DNA of 7,468 bases from DASXTB01 sp036505615 (GTDB lineage: Bacteria; Acidobacteriota; UBA6911; JACQSX01): the NCBI GenBank assembly GCA_036505615.1, contig DASXTB010000268.1:1-7468 (forward strand), written 5' to 3'. Below the pieces are notes generated by a model. That model had not been told where the DNA came from and ran no database searches. It saw only the letters and a program-made list of their open reading frames with translations. Of the stretch, positions 1 to 6,469 are shown piece after piece. Position 1 is the first letter of the stretch. Every line of letters begins with the position of its first letter. The position numbers were made by a program, and so were the translations under genes.

Positions 1-69
1 CGCGTGAGTTAGATTGGAGAATTGGTGGGCAGTTCTGATAGGAGCGTCGCCCTTGCAGCACGTTCGCTA

Positions 70-98
70 ATCCGTGTCTTTCTGTGTTATCCGTGTCC
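70..98. repeat. Short imperfect tandem repeat of the CCGTGT type
   Basis: Three consecutive units of about 9-10 nt, ATCCGTGTC (70-78), TTCTGTGTT (80-88) and ATCCGTGTC (89-97), lie upstream of the first gene. The first and third units are identical. Similar 'atccgtgt' strings are, from memory, scattered between genes in several GC-rich environmental bacteria, but I cannot verify that here. The repeat lies inside an in-frame GTG-initiated extension of the downstream ORF (from 74), which argues that this extension is not coding. Nothing else is recognisable in positions 1-145, including no convincing promoter. Confidence 0.5.
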
Positions 99-145
99 TA
101 TTAACTGCTGCCGATTTCTCTGTTACAGTCCACTTAGCTAACAGC

Positions 146-2152
146 ATGAGCAGGAAAAAAAAATCCAGATCTTCCCTCCCCGCAAAAGGCAGCCCGCGCG
201 GCACGATGCCCGCCAGCTGGGATCCATGGATCGTGCTGGCGCTTTCCCTACTGGTTTATTTCAATACCTTGGGAAACGAGCTGGTTTGGGATGACCAGGT
301 TGCGATTGCCCAAAATCCCCTGGTCTCCTCGATGAACATTCGCGGAATCTTTTCTACAGCCTATTGGTATCCCGATCCCAAACTGACAGACCTTTATCGC
401 CCTGTTACGGTGCTGTCATTTGCCCTCAACTACACGATTGGCGGACTGGCGCCGTTTGCCTACCATCTGACCAACGTGATCCTTCATGGGATCAATTCCC
501 TGCTGGTTTTCCTGTTGCTGACGCAGCTGACGAGAAGCCGGTCATTATCACTGGGGGCAGCGCTGATTTTTGCGCTCCATCCCGTCCACAGTGAAGCGGT
601 CGCATGGGTCAGCGGGCGGGCCGAGCTGCTGGCTTGTTTCTTTATGCTTTCGGCCTGGTGGGTCAGTCTGGCCAACGGCTCTGCGAGCCCGGACAGAACC
701 AGTGGCGGCGCCTGGTGGCTGCATGCAGGCTCAGCAGCCGTTCTTTACTTGTTTGCATTGCTGTCGAAAGAAAGTGCTTTGGTTCTCCTTCCAGTTGTCT
801 GGATCTTTCGCGCGGTGAGTTTTCAGTCTTCTCATGCCAAGGAACCCTCAAGCCTTTCCTGGAAGAACATCGTTCGGCCGATCGACGTCGCCTTGGCCGG
901 AGCCGCGCTCTGTATGATCGGCCTTCGCATAGCAATTTTGGGTCAGGTCGGGCCAAAGACGGCAGACACAGTTCCCTACGCGGAAAACCCGCTCGCCTTT
1001 TCTTCCGCGACGACCCGTGTTCTAACTGCCATCAAGTTACTGGGGCTGTACTTCTGGAAGATGGTATGGCCGCTGCGTCTTTCATCAGATTATTCATTCA
1101 ACCAGATTCCCGTTGCGACTTGGGGCGATCCGCTCTTCTGGATCGCGCTGGCGCTGCTGCTTTTCTGCCTGATTCTGGCGCTACGGACTGGGCTTTCCTC
1201 TTGGATTCTGGGAGGTATATGGGCAACCTGCGCCGGCTTCAGCACGGTGCTGAATCTTTTTTTCCCAACGGGAACATTATTCGCGGAGAGACTCGCATAT
1301 TTTCCTCTTCTCGGGTTTTCCGTAGCAACGGCAGCGCTGATTGATCATCCGCGCCTGCGTCGCTTTCTTTCGCTGCCCGGACCGGTGTTGCTGGCGTCTG
1401 TTCTGGTCGTTTTTTTTGTGCGTACTTACGAGCGCAACCGCGACTGGAAAGACAATCCCACGGTCTTCTCGGCGATGGCAAGAACTGCTCCGGAAAGCGC
1501 CAAGGCGCAAACACTGGCGGGTCTCTCGCGGGCCGAACAGCCTTCTCTCTCACGCCAGCATTTTCAAGAGGCGCTCAAGATTTACCCTGAATACCACCAG
1601 GCCAAACTGGGACTGGCTCAAGCCGAGATCAATTTAAAGAACTACGGCAAGGCGCAAGAACTGCTGAAAGAGATCCTGATGCAGGATCAAAATTCCCGAG
1701 AGGCGTTGCAGGCTTTGGCCATCGCCTACCGCGGAAGCGGGAAATTCAATCTGGAGCTGGAGACCAGCGACAAAGTCCTGGCCCTCCATCCGGATGATCC
1801 ACTCGCCTTGACCGACCGAGCTATCGCCTTAGAGGGGCTGAAGCGGGATTCCGAGGCAATCGCGGCGTTCCAAAAAGCAATCGCAGCAGGAGCTGACAGC
1901 GCGGAGATCCGGAATCGCCTCGGTACAATTTATTTGGCCCAAAAAAATTTGCAGGCTGCGCTCGAGCAGTTTGTTCAAGCGTCCCGGCTCCAACCTTCTG
2001 ATCCGCTGTCGTACTTCAACCTGGGTGATGTTTATCGGCAAATGGGAGACCAAGCCGGGGAGCGGCAGGCCTACTTGGATTTCCTCCGGTACTGGAGAGG
2101 CAACCCGCGCGTTGCAGCCACGATCCGTAATCGCCTTGAGGCCCTCCACTGA
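146..2152 (+). CDS. TMTC-like (DUF1736) GT-C membrane protein with C-terminal TPR repeats
   Basis: Predicted 668-aa polytopic inner-membrane protein. A basic N-terminus (RKKKSR) leads into TM1 (about 28-42), followed at once by the acidic pair D49-D50 in LVWDDQ, the position of the catalytic/metal-binding acidic motif in GT-C glycosyltransferases that use lipid-linked sugars. Further family landmarks are YRPVTVLSFALNY (84-96), HPVHSEAVAWVSGRAELL (145-162), ENP (280-282), LSSDYSFNQIP (312-322) and FAERLAYFP (379-387). This order matches eukaryotic TMTC O-mannosyltransferases and their DUF1736 segment. From about residue 430 the protein becomes soluble, and roughly five TPR units fill 465-650, probably a docking surface for acceptor proteins. 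I chose ATG 146 over GTG 74 because the extension is repeat-derived and lacks basic/TM logic; no clear Shine-Dalgarno precedes either. Family membership is well supported. Sugar, acceptor and even enzymatic activity are inference, because bacterial members are largely uncharacterised. Confidence 0.88.
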   Translation: MSRKKKSRSSLPAKGSPRGTMPASWDPWIVLALSLLVYFNTLGNELVWDDQVAIAQNPLVSSMNIRGIFSTAYWYPDPKLTDLYRPVTVLSFALNYTIGGLAPFAYHLTNVILHGINSLLVFLLLTQLTRSRSLSLGAALIFALHPVHSEAVAWVSGRAELLACFFMLSAWWVSLANGSASPDRTSGGAWWLHAGSAAVLYLFALLSKESALVLLPVVWIFRAVSFQSSHAKEPSSLSWKNIVRPIDVALAGAALCMIGLRIAILGQVGPKTADTVPYAENPLAFSSATTRVLTAIKLLGLYFWKMVWPLRLSSDYSFNQIPVATWGDPLFWIALALLLFCLILALRTGLSSWILGGIWATCAGFSTVLNLFFPTGTLFAERLAYFPLLGFSVATAALIDHPRLRRFLSLPGPVLLASVLVVFFVRTYERNRDWKDNPTVFSAMARTAPESAKAQTLAGLSRAEQPSLSRQHFQEALKIYPEYHQAKLGLAQAEINLKNYGKAQELLKEILMQDQNSREALQALAIAYRGSGKFNLELETSDKVLALHPDDPLALTDRAIALEGLKRDSEAIAAFQKAIAAGADSAEIRNRLGTIYLAQKNLQAALEQFVQASRLQPSDPLSYFNLGDVYRQMGDQAGERQAYLDFLRYWRGNPRVAATIRNRLEALH

Positions 2153-2164
2153 TTTCGATTACGG

Positions 2165-2208
2165 GGTCAGGTCTTCAGAATTTACACTTAAATTCTGAAG
2201 ACCTGACC
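2165..2208. repeat. Perfect 20-bp REP-like palindrome
   Basis: Arms 2165-2184 and 2189-2208 are perfectly complementary over 20 bp around a CACT loop. The arm begins GGTCAGGTCTTCAG. It starts 12 nt past the stop codon of the TMTC-like gene and is preceded by further G residues (2163-2164). No T-run follows on either strand, so it is a poor intrinsic terminator, though it could still protect or end the upstream transcript. From general knowledge, GGTCAGGTCT-headed palindromes recur as interspersed REP elements mobilised in trans by REP-associated tyrosine (Y1) transposases. No such transposase is in this window, so that identification is an inference. Confidence 0.75.
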
Positions 2209-2219
2209 GCAGTGTGCAG

Positions 2220-2368
2220 CCACAGAGCCGCGGCCGGAAGGGCGCGGCGCACCAGAATAGCTGGCTTCGGCGTCCCGCTGTGCTCAACCTGGCTGGATAT
2301 TTTCAGTTATGGGGTTGTGCGGATAACTTCGTTTGCCGCGCCGCGCCCTTCCGGTCGCGGCTCTGTGG
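2220..2368. repeat. Long inverted repeat, 31-bp arms with 87-bp spacer
   Basis: Arm 2220-2250 (starting CCACAGAGCCGCG) pairs with 2338-2368 over 31 bp with a single G-T exception (2233 against 2355). The spacer is 2251-2337. Both arms are very GC-rich, and outward-in each reads as pQSR(G/D)RKGAA in one frame, a pattern that generates spurious ORFs on both strands. It may be two opposed copies of one interspersed repeat or one large cruciform-forming element with terminal inverted repeats. No transposase ORF fits in the spacer and I see no flanking target-site duplication. It begins only 11 nt after the preceding hairpin. Confidence 0.7.
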
Positions 2369-2370
2369 GC

Positions 2371-2407
2371 GGCCAGTGGCCAGTCGGGATTCATCGGGAT
2401 GACCCGA
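2371..2407. repeat. GGCCAGT tandem duplication and TCGGGAT direct repeat
   Basis: GGCCAGT occurs twice in perfect tandem (2371-2384). TCGGGAT then occurs at 2384-2390 and 2394-2400, one helical turn apart. The second copy overlaps a small dyad TCATC-GG-GATGA (2391-2402) and can also form a TCGGG/CCCGA stem (2394-2398 with 2403-2407). It could be the ragged end of the neighbouring repeat element or an operator-sized site for the downstream transporter genes. Nothing in the sequence decides between these. Confidence 0.35.
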
Positions 2408-2498
2408 ACTTAACCAATTTGTGAACTTAGTGTGTGCCAAAGGAAGCCTTTTGTGCACGCCCTCACAGTCGAGTCTCATAAAATATGCGTGTTGTTCC

Positions 2499-2527
2499 TT
2501 GATCGGTCCCGTGGCTTGACCTATAGT
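2499..2527 (+). promoter_or_regulatory. Candidate sigma-70-type promoter for the transporter cassette
   Basis: A TTGATC -35-like hexamer (2499-2504) is separated by exactly 17 bp from a TATAGT -10-like hexamer (2522-2527), with matches of 4/6 and 5/6 to consensus. Transcription would begin near 2534, leaving a leader of about 15 nt before the ATG at 2549. That agrees with the absence of a recognisable Shine-Dalgarno. This is pattern matching only; acidobacterial promoter rules are not well defined. Confidence 0.35.
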
Positions 2528-2548
2528 ATCGCCCGGTCCGCACGCAGA

Positions 2549-4288
2549 ATGACTCAACGCAGAACTCTCATCCTGAAACTATTCATTTTGGTGTTGCTGG
2601 CGGGGTGTGGATCCTCTGTCTCCCGCACCCAGCACCGGGTGGACGCCTACCCGATTCCCGCCGACGCCGAGAAGATTCAGGTACAGGGTGAGTTTGGAGG
2701 ACGACTGATCCATCCGTTGCTGCGGCCGCCCCGGAGCTTCAATCCTCTGGCCGCGTCCGATTCAAATACCAACCTGGTCACATCGTTGACCCATGCCACG
2801 CTTTTGGAATTGGAACGGACGTCGATGCAGGTAGTTCCCGGAATAGCCAAGTCATGGAAAGTTGAGGATGGTGGCAGACGAATCCGGCTTTCTCTGCGTC
2901 GGGGAGCGCGTTTTTCGGACGGGCAACCTCTTTCTGCCGACGATGTTATTTTTACTTTTGATGCGATCTACGCGGTTAACTCCCACAATGTGCGAAAAGA
3001 CGATCTAATTTTCCGCGACAGAAAAATCAACTACCTGCGTGTGGCCGATGACGAAGTGACGCTTGAATTTCCCTTTACTTACACGCCGGCTCTCTACTTG
3101 CTTTCCACAGTGCCTGTGCTTCCACGCCACAAGCTTCAGTCGCTCGCCGCAAGCCGACCAATCGAGGCTTTGATGGGAGTGGAGTCCTCCGCGGACCAGT
3201 GCGTCGGATTGGGGCCGTTTCGGATCAAACAGGCCAAGAGCAACAAAGAAATCGTCCTTGAAGCCAATCCTCATTACTGGAGAGTTGATTCTGCGGGGCA
3301 GCGCCTCCCCTACTTGACAGAAGTGGTCTTGCCGGTTGTCAATAGTCGAGACTCAGCCTTCATGCAGTTTCGCTCCGGCGTTGTCGACATGGTGGATCGG
3401 CTGCGGGTTGAAGATTATCTTTCGCTGGTGAAGAAACAATCCGGAAGTATCGAGGTAAGGAATGCCGGCGCCTCTACCAACCTGAACATGCTGTGCGTTA
3501 ATCAAAATGCTGACCTCAGGTCCCCAAAGCGCGTCTACTTTAACAACCCGGTTTTCCGAAAGGCCCTGGCGCTGTCAATTGATCGAAAGGCCCTGGTGGA
3601 AAAAGTCTTTCGCGGCCAGGCGACGGTTCTCAATGAGCTATGGCCTTCATCTTTACGCAACGCCCTGGACCATTTACCTCCGTACCCGTATGACCCGGCA
3701 GAAGCCATTGCTCTATTCACGCGCTCGGGACTGAAAATGGCGGAGCGCGACGGCGAAAAAGAACTCGTGGACGGAAGCGGCAAGCCGTTCTCCCTGGTGC
3801 TCCTTACCAATACAGATCCCGTTAAGGAAGCCCTCGCCACCATGCTTCAAGAAGATTTTCGCAAGGTAGGAATCAAGGTGCAGATTTCGCAGAATGATCA
3901 GCGCGCAGTCATCGACCGGTTCCTCAATCGGCGCGATTATGAGATGATCTTGTTCAGCACTATTTTTCCCCCTGAACCGGCCGATCTGCAAAGCGTACTG
4001 AAGTCAAGAGGCGAACAGCATATGTGGAACCCGGGCCAGAAAAAGCCGGCCACTCCATGGGAGGCTGAAATCGATCGGCTTACCGACGAGATGGTGAGCG
4101 CCGCCGACGCCGAGAAATCGCGACAGTCGTTCCACCGCATCCAGGAAATCCTGATGCAGCAGATGCCGATAATTCCACTGGTTGCAGAAGATGTTCTGGT
4201 GGGCCTGCGCAAGAACGTGAGAAACGTACATCCCAGCGTCCTCGCTCCTCATCTTCTCTGGAATTCCTGGGAGCTTTATGTAAAGTGA
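2549..4288 (+). CDS. Lipoprotein solute-binding protein of a peptide/nickel-type ABC importer (SBP_bac_5 family)
   Basis: Predicted 579-aa envelope-anchored receptor that captures solute for the two permeases encoded next to it. Residues 1-20 (MTQRRTLILKLFILVLLAGC) form a lipoprotein signal peptide with lipobox LAGC and Cys20 as the lipidation site. The mature part is a full-length cluster-C (DppA/OppA/NikA) protein: LRRGARFSDGQPLSADDV in the N-terminal lobe, GLGPF (220-224) followed by LEANPHYW, NPVFRKALALSIDRKALVEK in the hinge/second lobe, and a C-terminal QMPIIPL segment. I chose ATG 2549 over the in-frame GTG at 2432 because the earlier start would bury the signal peptide 40 residues inside. 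The stop overlaps the next gene's start (TGATG), indicating translational coupling. Substrate cannot be read from sequence; peptides are the default, with nickel, sugars or opines as alternatives. Confidence 0.92.
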   Translation: MTQRRTLILKLFILVLLAGCGSSVSRTQHRVDAYPIPADAEKIQVQGEFGGRLIHPLLRPPRSFNPLAASDSNTNLVTSLTHATLLELERTSMQVVPGIAKSWKVEDGGRRIRLSLRRGARFSDGQPLSADDVIFTFDAIYAVNSHNVRKDDLIFRDRKINYLRVADDEVTLEFPFTYTPALYLLSTVPVLPRHKLQSLAASRPIEALMGVESSADQCVGLGPFRIKQAKSNKEIVLEANPHYWRVDSAGQRLPYLTEVVLPVVNSRDSAFMQFRSGVVDMVDRLRVEDYLSLVKKQSGSIEVRNAGASTNLNMLCVNQNADLRSPKRVYFNNPVFRKALALSIDRKALVEKVFRGQATVLNELWPSSLRNALDHLPPYPYDPAEAIALFTRSGLKMAERDGEKELVDGSGKPFSLVLLTNTDPVKEALATMLQEDFRKVGIKVQISQNDQRAVIDRFLNRRDYEMILFSTIFPPEPADLQSVLKSRGEQHMWNPGQKKPATPWEAEIDRLTDEMVSAADAEKSRQSFHRIQEILMQQMPIIPLVAEDVLVGLRKNVRNVHPSVLAPHLLWNSWELYVK

Positions 4289-5223
4289 TGCTCCTTCTTC
4301 TCCTCTCCAGAACCGCCCGGGCCTTTTTTCTCCTGCTCTTGCTTTCGCTGCTCGTTTTCGCTCTAAGCAGGAAGATGCCGGGCGATATTTGGACCAGCCT
4401 GGAGATGGATCCCTCTGTTTCACCGGAAACAATTCGACAACTGCGTGCTGCTTATGATTTGGACCGGCCTCTCCCGGTCCAGTACGCGCGCTGGCTTCGA
4501 CTCTTGTTGCACGGCAATCTCGGATACTCTCCACTGGAGAAAAGAGCCGTCGGCCCTCTCCTCCGCGAGCGGCTTGCCAGCACCGTTATGTTATCGTCGG
4601 TTACCCTGGGGCTGACCGTACTGGCCTCTTTGCTGCTTTCGCTTTTTACGCTAAAGCGAAAATGGGACCAGCGATGGCTCGATTCGGCGTTTATCCCCTT
4701 CCTGCTGGCAGTTCCGACCACCCTCACCTGTCTGTTGTTAAATTGGGTGAGAATCCACAGCGGGGCGGTGTCCTTTCGCGACAGCAGTGGGAGCGGAAGC
4801 GATTTTACGGCGGTTATCTGGCCCTCCCTGGCCCTGTCCATTCCGGTGACGGCTTATTTGGCTCGCCAACTACGGCGGGAAATGTCACAAATACTAGATA
4901 GTCAGTACGTAATGATGGCAGAATCTAAAGGTCTGCCGATATTGTCTTTATTCAGACATATAATGCGGCCAGCTGCTCCGGTATTTCTAAATTTGGTGGG
5001 AGTCCTATTTACATCGTTGATTGGCGGAGCCATTGTGGCGGAAACGGTATTTGATTTTCCCGGCATCGGGCTTCTCACCTGGGAGGCCGTTCTAAATCGT
5101 GACATTTTCCTCCTCATTTCCAGCGTGCTGGCGGGCTGCACGCTGGTAATCATAGTTAACCTGGCGGTCGATTTGCTCGCTCTATGGGCGGACCCACGCC
5201 TGCAAATCGAGACATCACCGTGA
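4288..5223 (+). CDS. DppB/OppB-type ABC transporter permease
   Basis: Predicted 311-aa inner-membrane subunit, one half of the transmembrane channel. TM1 is at the extreme N-terminus, followed by the family's conserved periplasmic stretch with AAYDLDRPLPVQYARWL and HGNLGYS. Five more hydrophobic segments follow. The cytoplasmic EAA coupling loop is recognisable at A211-E-S-K-G215 and ends near HIMRP; this loop contacts the ATPase. FDFPGIGLLTWEAVLNRD near the C-terminus is typical of DppB proteins. The ATG at 4288 overlaps the preceding TGA as TGATG; a GTG three bases earlier is a less likely start. The part encoding the EAA loop (about 4885-5060) is visibly richer in A/T and in codons such as ATA, CTA and AGA than the rest of the gene. 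A name such as dppB would overstate what is known of its substrate. Confidence 0.93.
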   Translation: MLLLLLSRTARAFFLLLLLSLLVFALSRKMPGDIWTSLEMDPSVSPETIRQLRAAYDLDRPLPVQYARWLRLLLHGNLGYSPLEKRAVGPLLRERLASTVMLSSVTLGLTVLASLLLSLFTLKRKWDQRWLDSAFIPFLLAVPTTLTCLLLNWVRIHSGAVSFRDSSGSGSDFTAVIWPSLALSIPVTAYLARQLRREMSQILDSQYVMMAESKGLPILSLFRHIMRPAAPVFLNLVGVLFTSLIGGAIVAETVFDFPGIGLLTWEAVLNRDIFLLISSVLAGCTLVIIVNLAVDLLALWADPRLQIETSP

Positions 5224-6116
5224 AGGCGGCGCTGCTATTTCTTGTCCTGGCCCTGTCGTTGGCCACTTGCGCGCGGTTTGTTTCGCCTTACCCACCGTAT
5301 CTACAGAATCGTGACAATACCTTGCGGCCCCCTCTATTTAAGACCGCCGGTGCAGGCGCGGTGGACCTCTTCATGAAGGGACCCGACGGCAGGCCTCATT
5401 TGTTCGGCACGGAATCGGGGCAGTTTTTTTTGCTGGGAACAGATACCTTCGGCAGAGATCTGTTTACCCGCGTTTCTTATGGCGCGCGGATATCATTAAC
5501 CGTGCCTGTATTGGGAACAGCTTTAGCTTTGTTGATTGGAACCCTGGTTGGTTTCTTGGCGGCAATCGGCGGAGGTTGGGTGGACGCTGCGTGTATGGAG
5601 CTGACAAACTTCGTGCTCTCACTGCCAAATCTTTTCGTTGTTCTAGCGCTCAGGGCCCTTTTCCCCTGGGACATCACCACGTTTGAAATTTACTTGATAA
5701 TTATTGCCATCCTGGCGCTAGTAGGGTGGGCAGACATCGCTCGTCTGGTGCGCGCCAAGTTGCTGGTAATGAAATCGGAAGACTATGTGCAGGCAGCCAT
5801 TGCCGCCGGCGCCTCACCAGCACAAGTAGCCTGGCGCCATTTGCTCCCCGGGTTGGCGCCTTACTGGCTGGTTCAGGGGAGCTTCCTGATTCCCGCTTTT
5901 CTAATGACCGAGGTGACGCTGTCTTTTCTAGGCGTAGGAATTCAAGAACCGGACCCGAGTTGGGGAAATATTCTGCGTCAGGGCCTGTCGCTGACAGTCC
6001 TGACTGAGAGTCCCTGGATTTTGTTTCCCGGCATCCTGATTGTGGCGACCGTGTTGAGCTTCAACGCGCTAGGAGAAAGCTTAAACCGCCGACTGGAGCC
6101 ACGGAATATCGAATGA
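5220..6116 (+). CDS. DppC/OppC-type ABC transporter permease
   Basis: Predicted 298-aa second channel subunit, partner of the DppB-type protein. TM1 starts right at the N-terminus (MKAALLFLVLALSL). The first periplasmic loop is long, with GPDGRPHLFGTESGQ inserted ahead of the family signature LLGTDTFGRDLFTRVSYGAR. The coupling loop QAAIAAGASPAQVAWRHLLP (EAA core 192-197) and TLSFLGVGIQEPDPSWG are classic DppC motifs. I prefer GTG 5220, which makes a GTGA 4-bp overlap with the upstream stop and a compact N-terminus; ATG 5184 would add MGGPTPANRDIT and overlap the previous gene by 40 bp. Neither start has a clear Shine-Dalgarno. It is the last gene of the cassette. No nucleotide-binding subunit follows, so ATPases must be supplied from elsewhere. 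Confidence 0.92.
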   Translation: MKAALLFLVLALSLATCARFVSPYPPYLQNRDNTLRPPLFKTAGAGAVDLFMKGPDGRPHLFGTESGQFFLLGTDTFGRDLFTRVSYGARISLTVPVLGTALALLIGTLVGFLAAIGGGWVDAACMELTNFVLSLPNLFVVLALRALFPWDITTFEIYLIIIAILALVGWADIARLVRAKLLVMKSEDYVQAAIAAGASPAQVAWRHLLPGLAPYWLVQGSFLIPAFLMTEVTLSFLGVGIQEPDPSWGNILRQGLSLTVLTESPWILFPGILIVATVLSFNALGESLNRRLEPRNIE

Positions 6117-6133
6117 CAAATGACGAACTGCGA

Positions 6134-6394
6134 CTAATGGACTTGCTCATTTGGCTCCAGAGGCCAGCGCTCATTGAGGATGCGCTCGAATCGCGGGCGC
6201 AGGATAAGGTCATAAGTCGACTGTTTGTCGGGAAACATCCTTAAAATCGCCTTCTCCGTGTTCTGCACTAAATTTATCGCCTGCGAGAGGGTCAAGTCCG
6301 GATCTTGATAAAGAATGCTTGTAGTCAAGTCCACAAGAAAAGTCAGGCGCCGGAGTTTCTTTCGCTCCTCCACAATTTCCTGCGGCGTGCTCAT
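6134..6394 (-). CDS. Small uncharacterised protein (86 aa)
   Basis: I do not recognise a characterised family. The 86-aa product begins MSTPQEIVEERKKLRRL and is predicted mainly helical: a charged amphipathic helix, then LTFLVDLTTSILYQ, then LTLSQAINLVQNTEKAILRMFP, and a C-terminal segment DLILRPRFERILNERW. It has no signal peptide, cysteines or obvious catalytic motif and is probably a cytoplasmic helical-bundle protein. ATG 6394 gives the most protein-like N-terminus, but no Shine-Dalgarno is visible. ATG 6451 or GTG 6463 would extend it by 19 or 23 residues of less convincing sequence, bringing it to within 18 or 6 bp of the upstream gene. It follows the zinc-ribbon gene on the same strand, possibly co-transcribed, and converges on the permease gene with 17 bp between the stops. 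Confidence 0.65.
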   Translation of the reverse strand: MSTPQEIVEERKKLRRLTFLVDLTTSILYQDPDLTLSQAINLVQNTEKAILRMFPDKQSTYDLILRPRFERILNERWPLEPNEQVH

Positions 6395-6469
6395 GCGAAT
6401 GATTGTAACACTGCCCGCTGGATTTCGCTTATTCTGGCTGTGGATCTCCATCGCAGACGCCACTTCTGA

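Larger units (their letters stand above)
2153..2548. other. Gene-free, repeat-rich interval between the TMTC-like gene and the transporter cassette
   Basis: These 396 bp hold no credible gene. In order they contain a 20-bp perfect hairpin (2165-2208), a 31-bp inverted repeat with an 87-bp spacer (2220-2368), a GGCCAGT duplication with a TCGGGAT direct repeat (2371-2407), and a promoter-like sequence (2499-2527). Short ORFs here on both strands are built mostly from the inverted-repeat arms and are not considered genes. The interval probably separates two transcription units, with the hairpins able to stall or protect the 3' end of the upstream mRNA. Confidence 0.7.

Noticed and set aside
70..98. 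Possible CRISPR-like array
   Set aside because: The units are only 9-10 nt with no spacers and no cas genes nearby.
74..145. GTG-initiated N-terminal extension of the TMTC-like protein
   Set aside because: The added 24 residues derive largely from the CCGTGT repeat. The ATG at 146 gives a basic N-terminus ahead of TM1, as expected for this family.
604..1344. 246-aa plus-strand open frame inside the TMTC-like gene
   Set aside because: It is a frame shadow: no domain, low-complexity Arg/Ser/Gly composition, and fully contained in a gene with strong family motifs.
2165..2208. Calling the 20-bp hairpin a plain rho-independent terminator
   Set aside because: Neither strand has a T-run after the stem. 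The REP-like interpretation fits better, although it may still affect the 3' end of the upstream mRNA.
2432..2548. GTG start that would lengthen the solute-binding protein by 39 residues
   Set aside because: It would place the lipoprotein signal peptide internally and run through the promoter-like region. The ATG at 2549 makes a textbook lipoprotein precursor.
2212..2557. Small open frames on both strands in the intergenic interval
   Set aside because: They are built from the inverted-repeat arms (QSR(G/D)RKGAA reading) and have no ribosome binding site or protein-like composition.
4004..4534. 176-aa minus-strand open frame across the SBP-permease junction
   Set aside because: It lies antisense to two well-supported coupled genes, with no recognisable domain or ribosome binding site.
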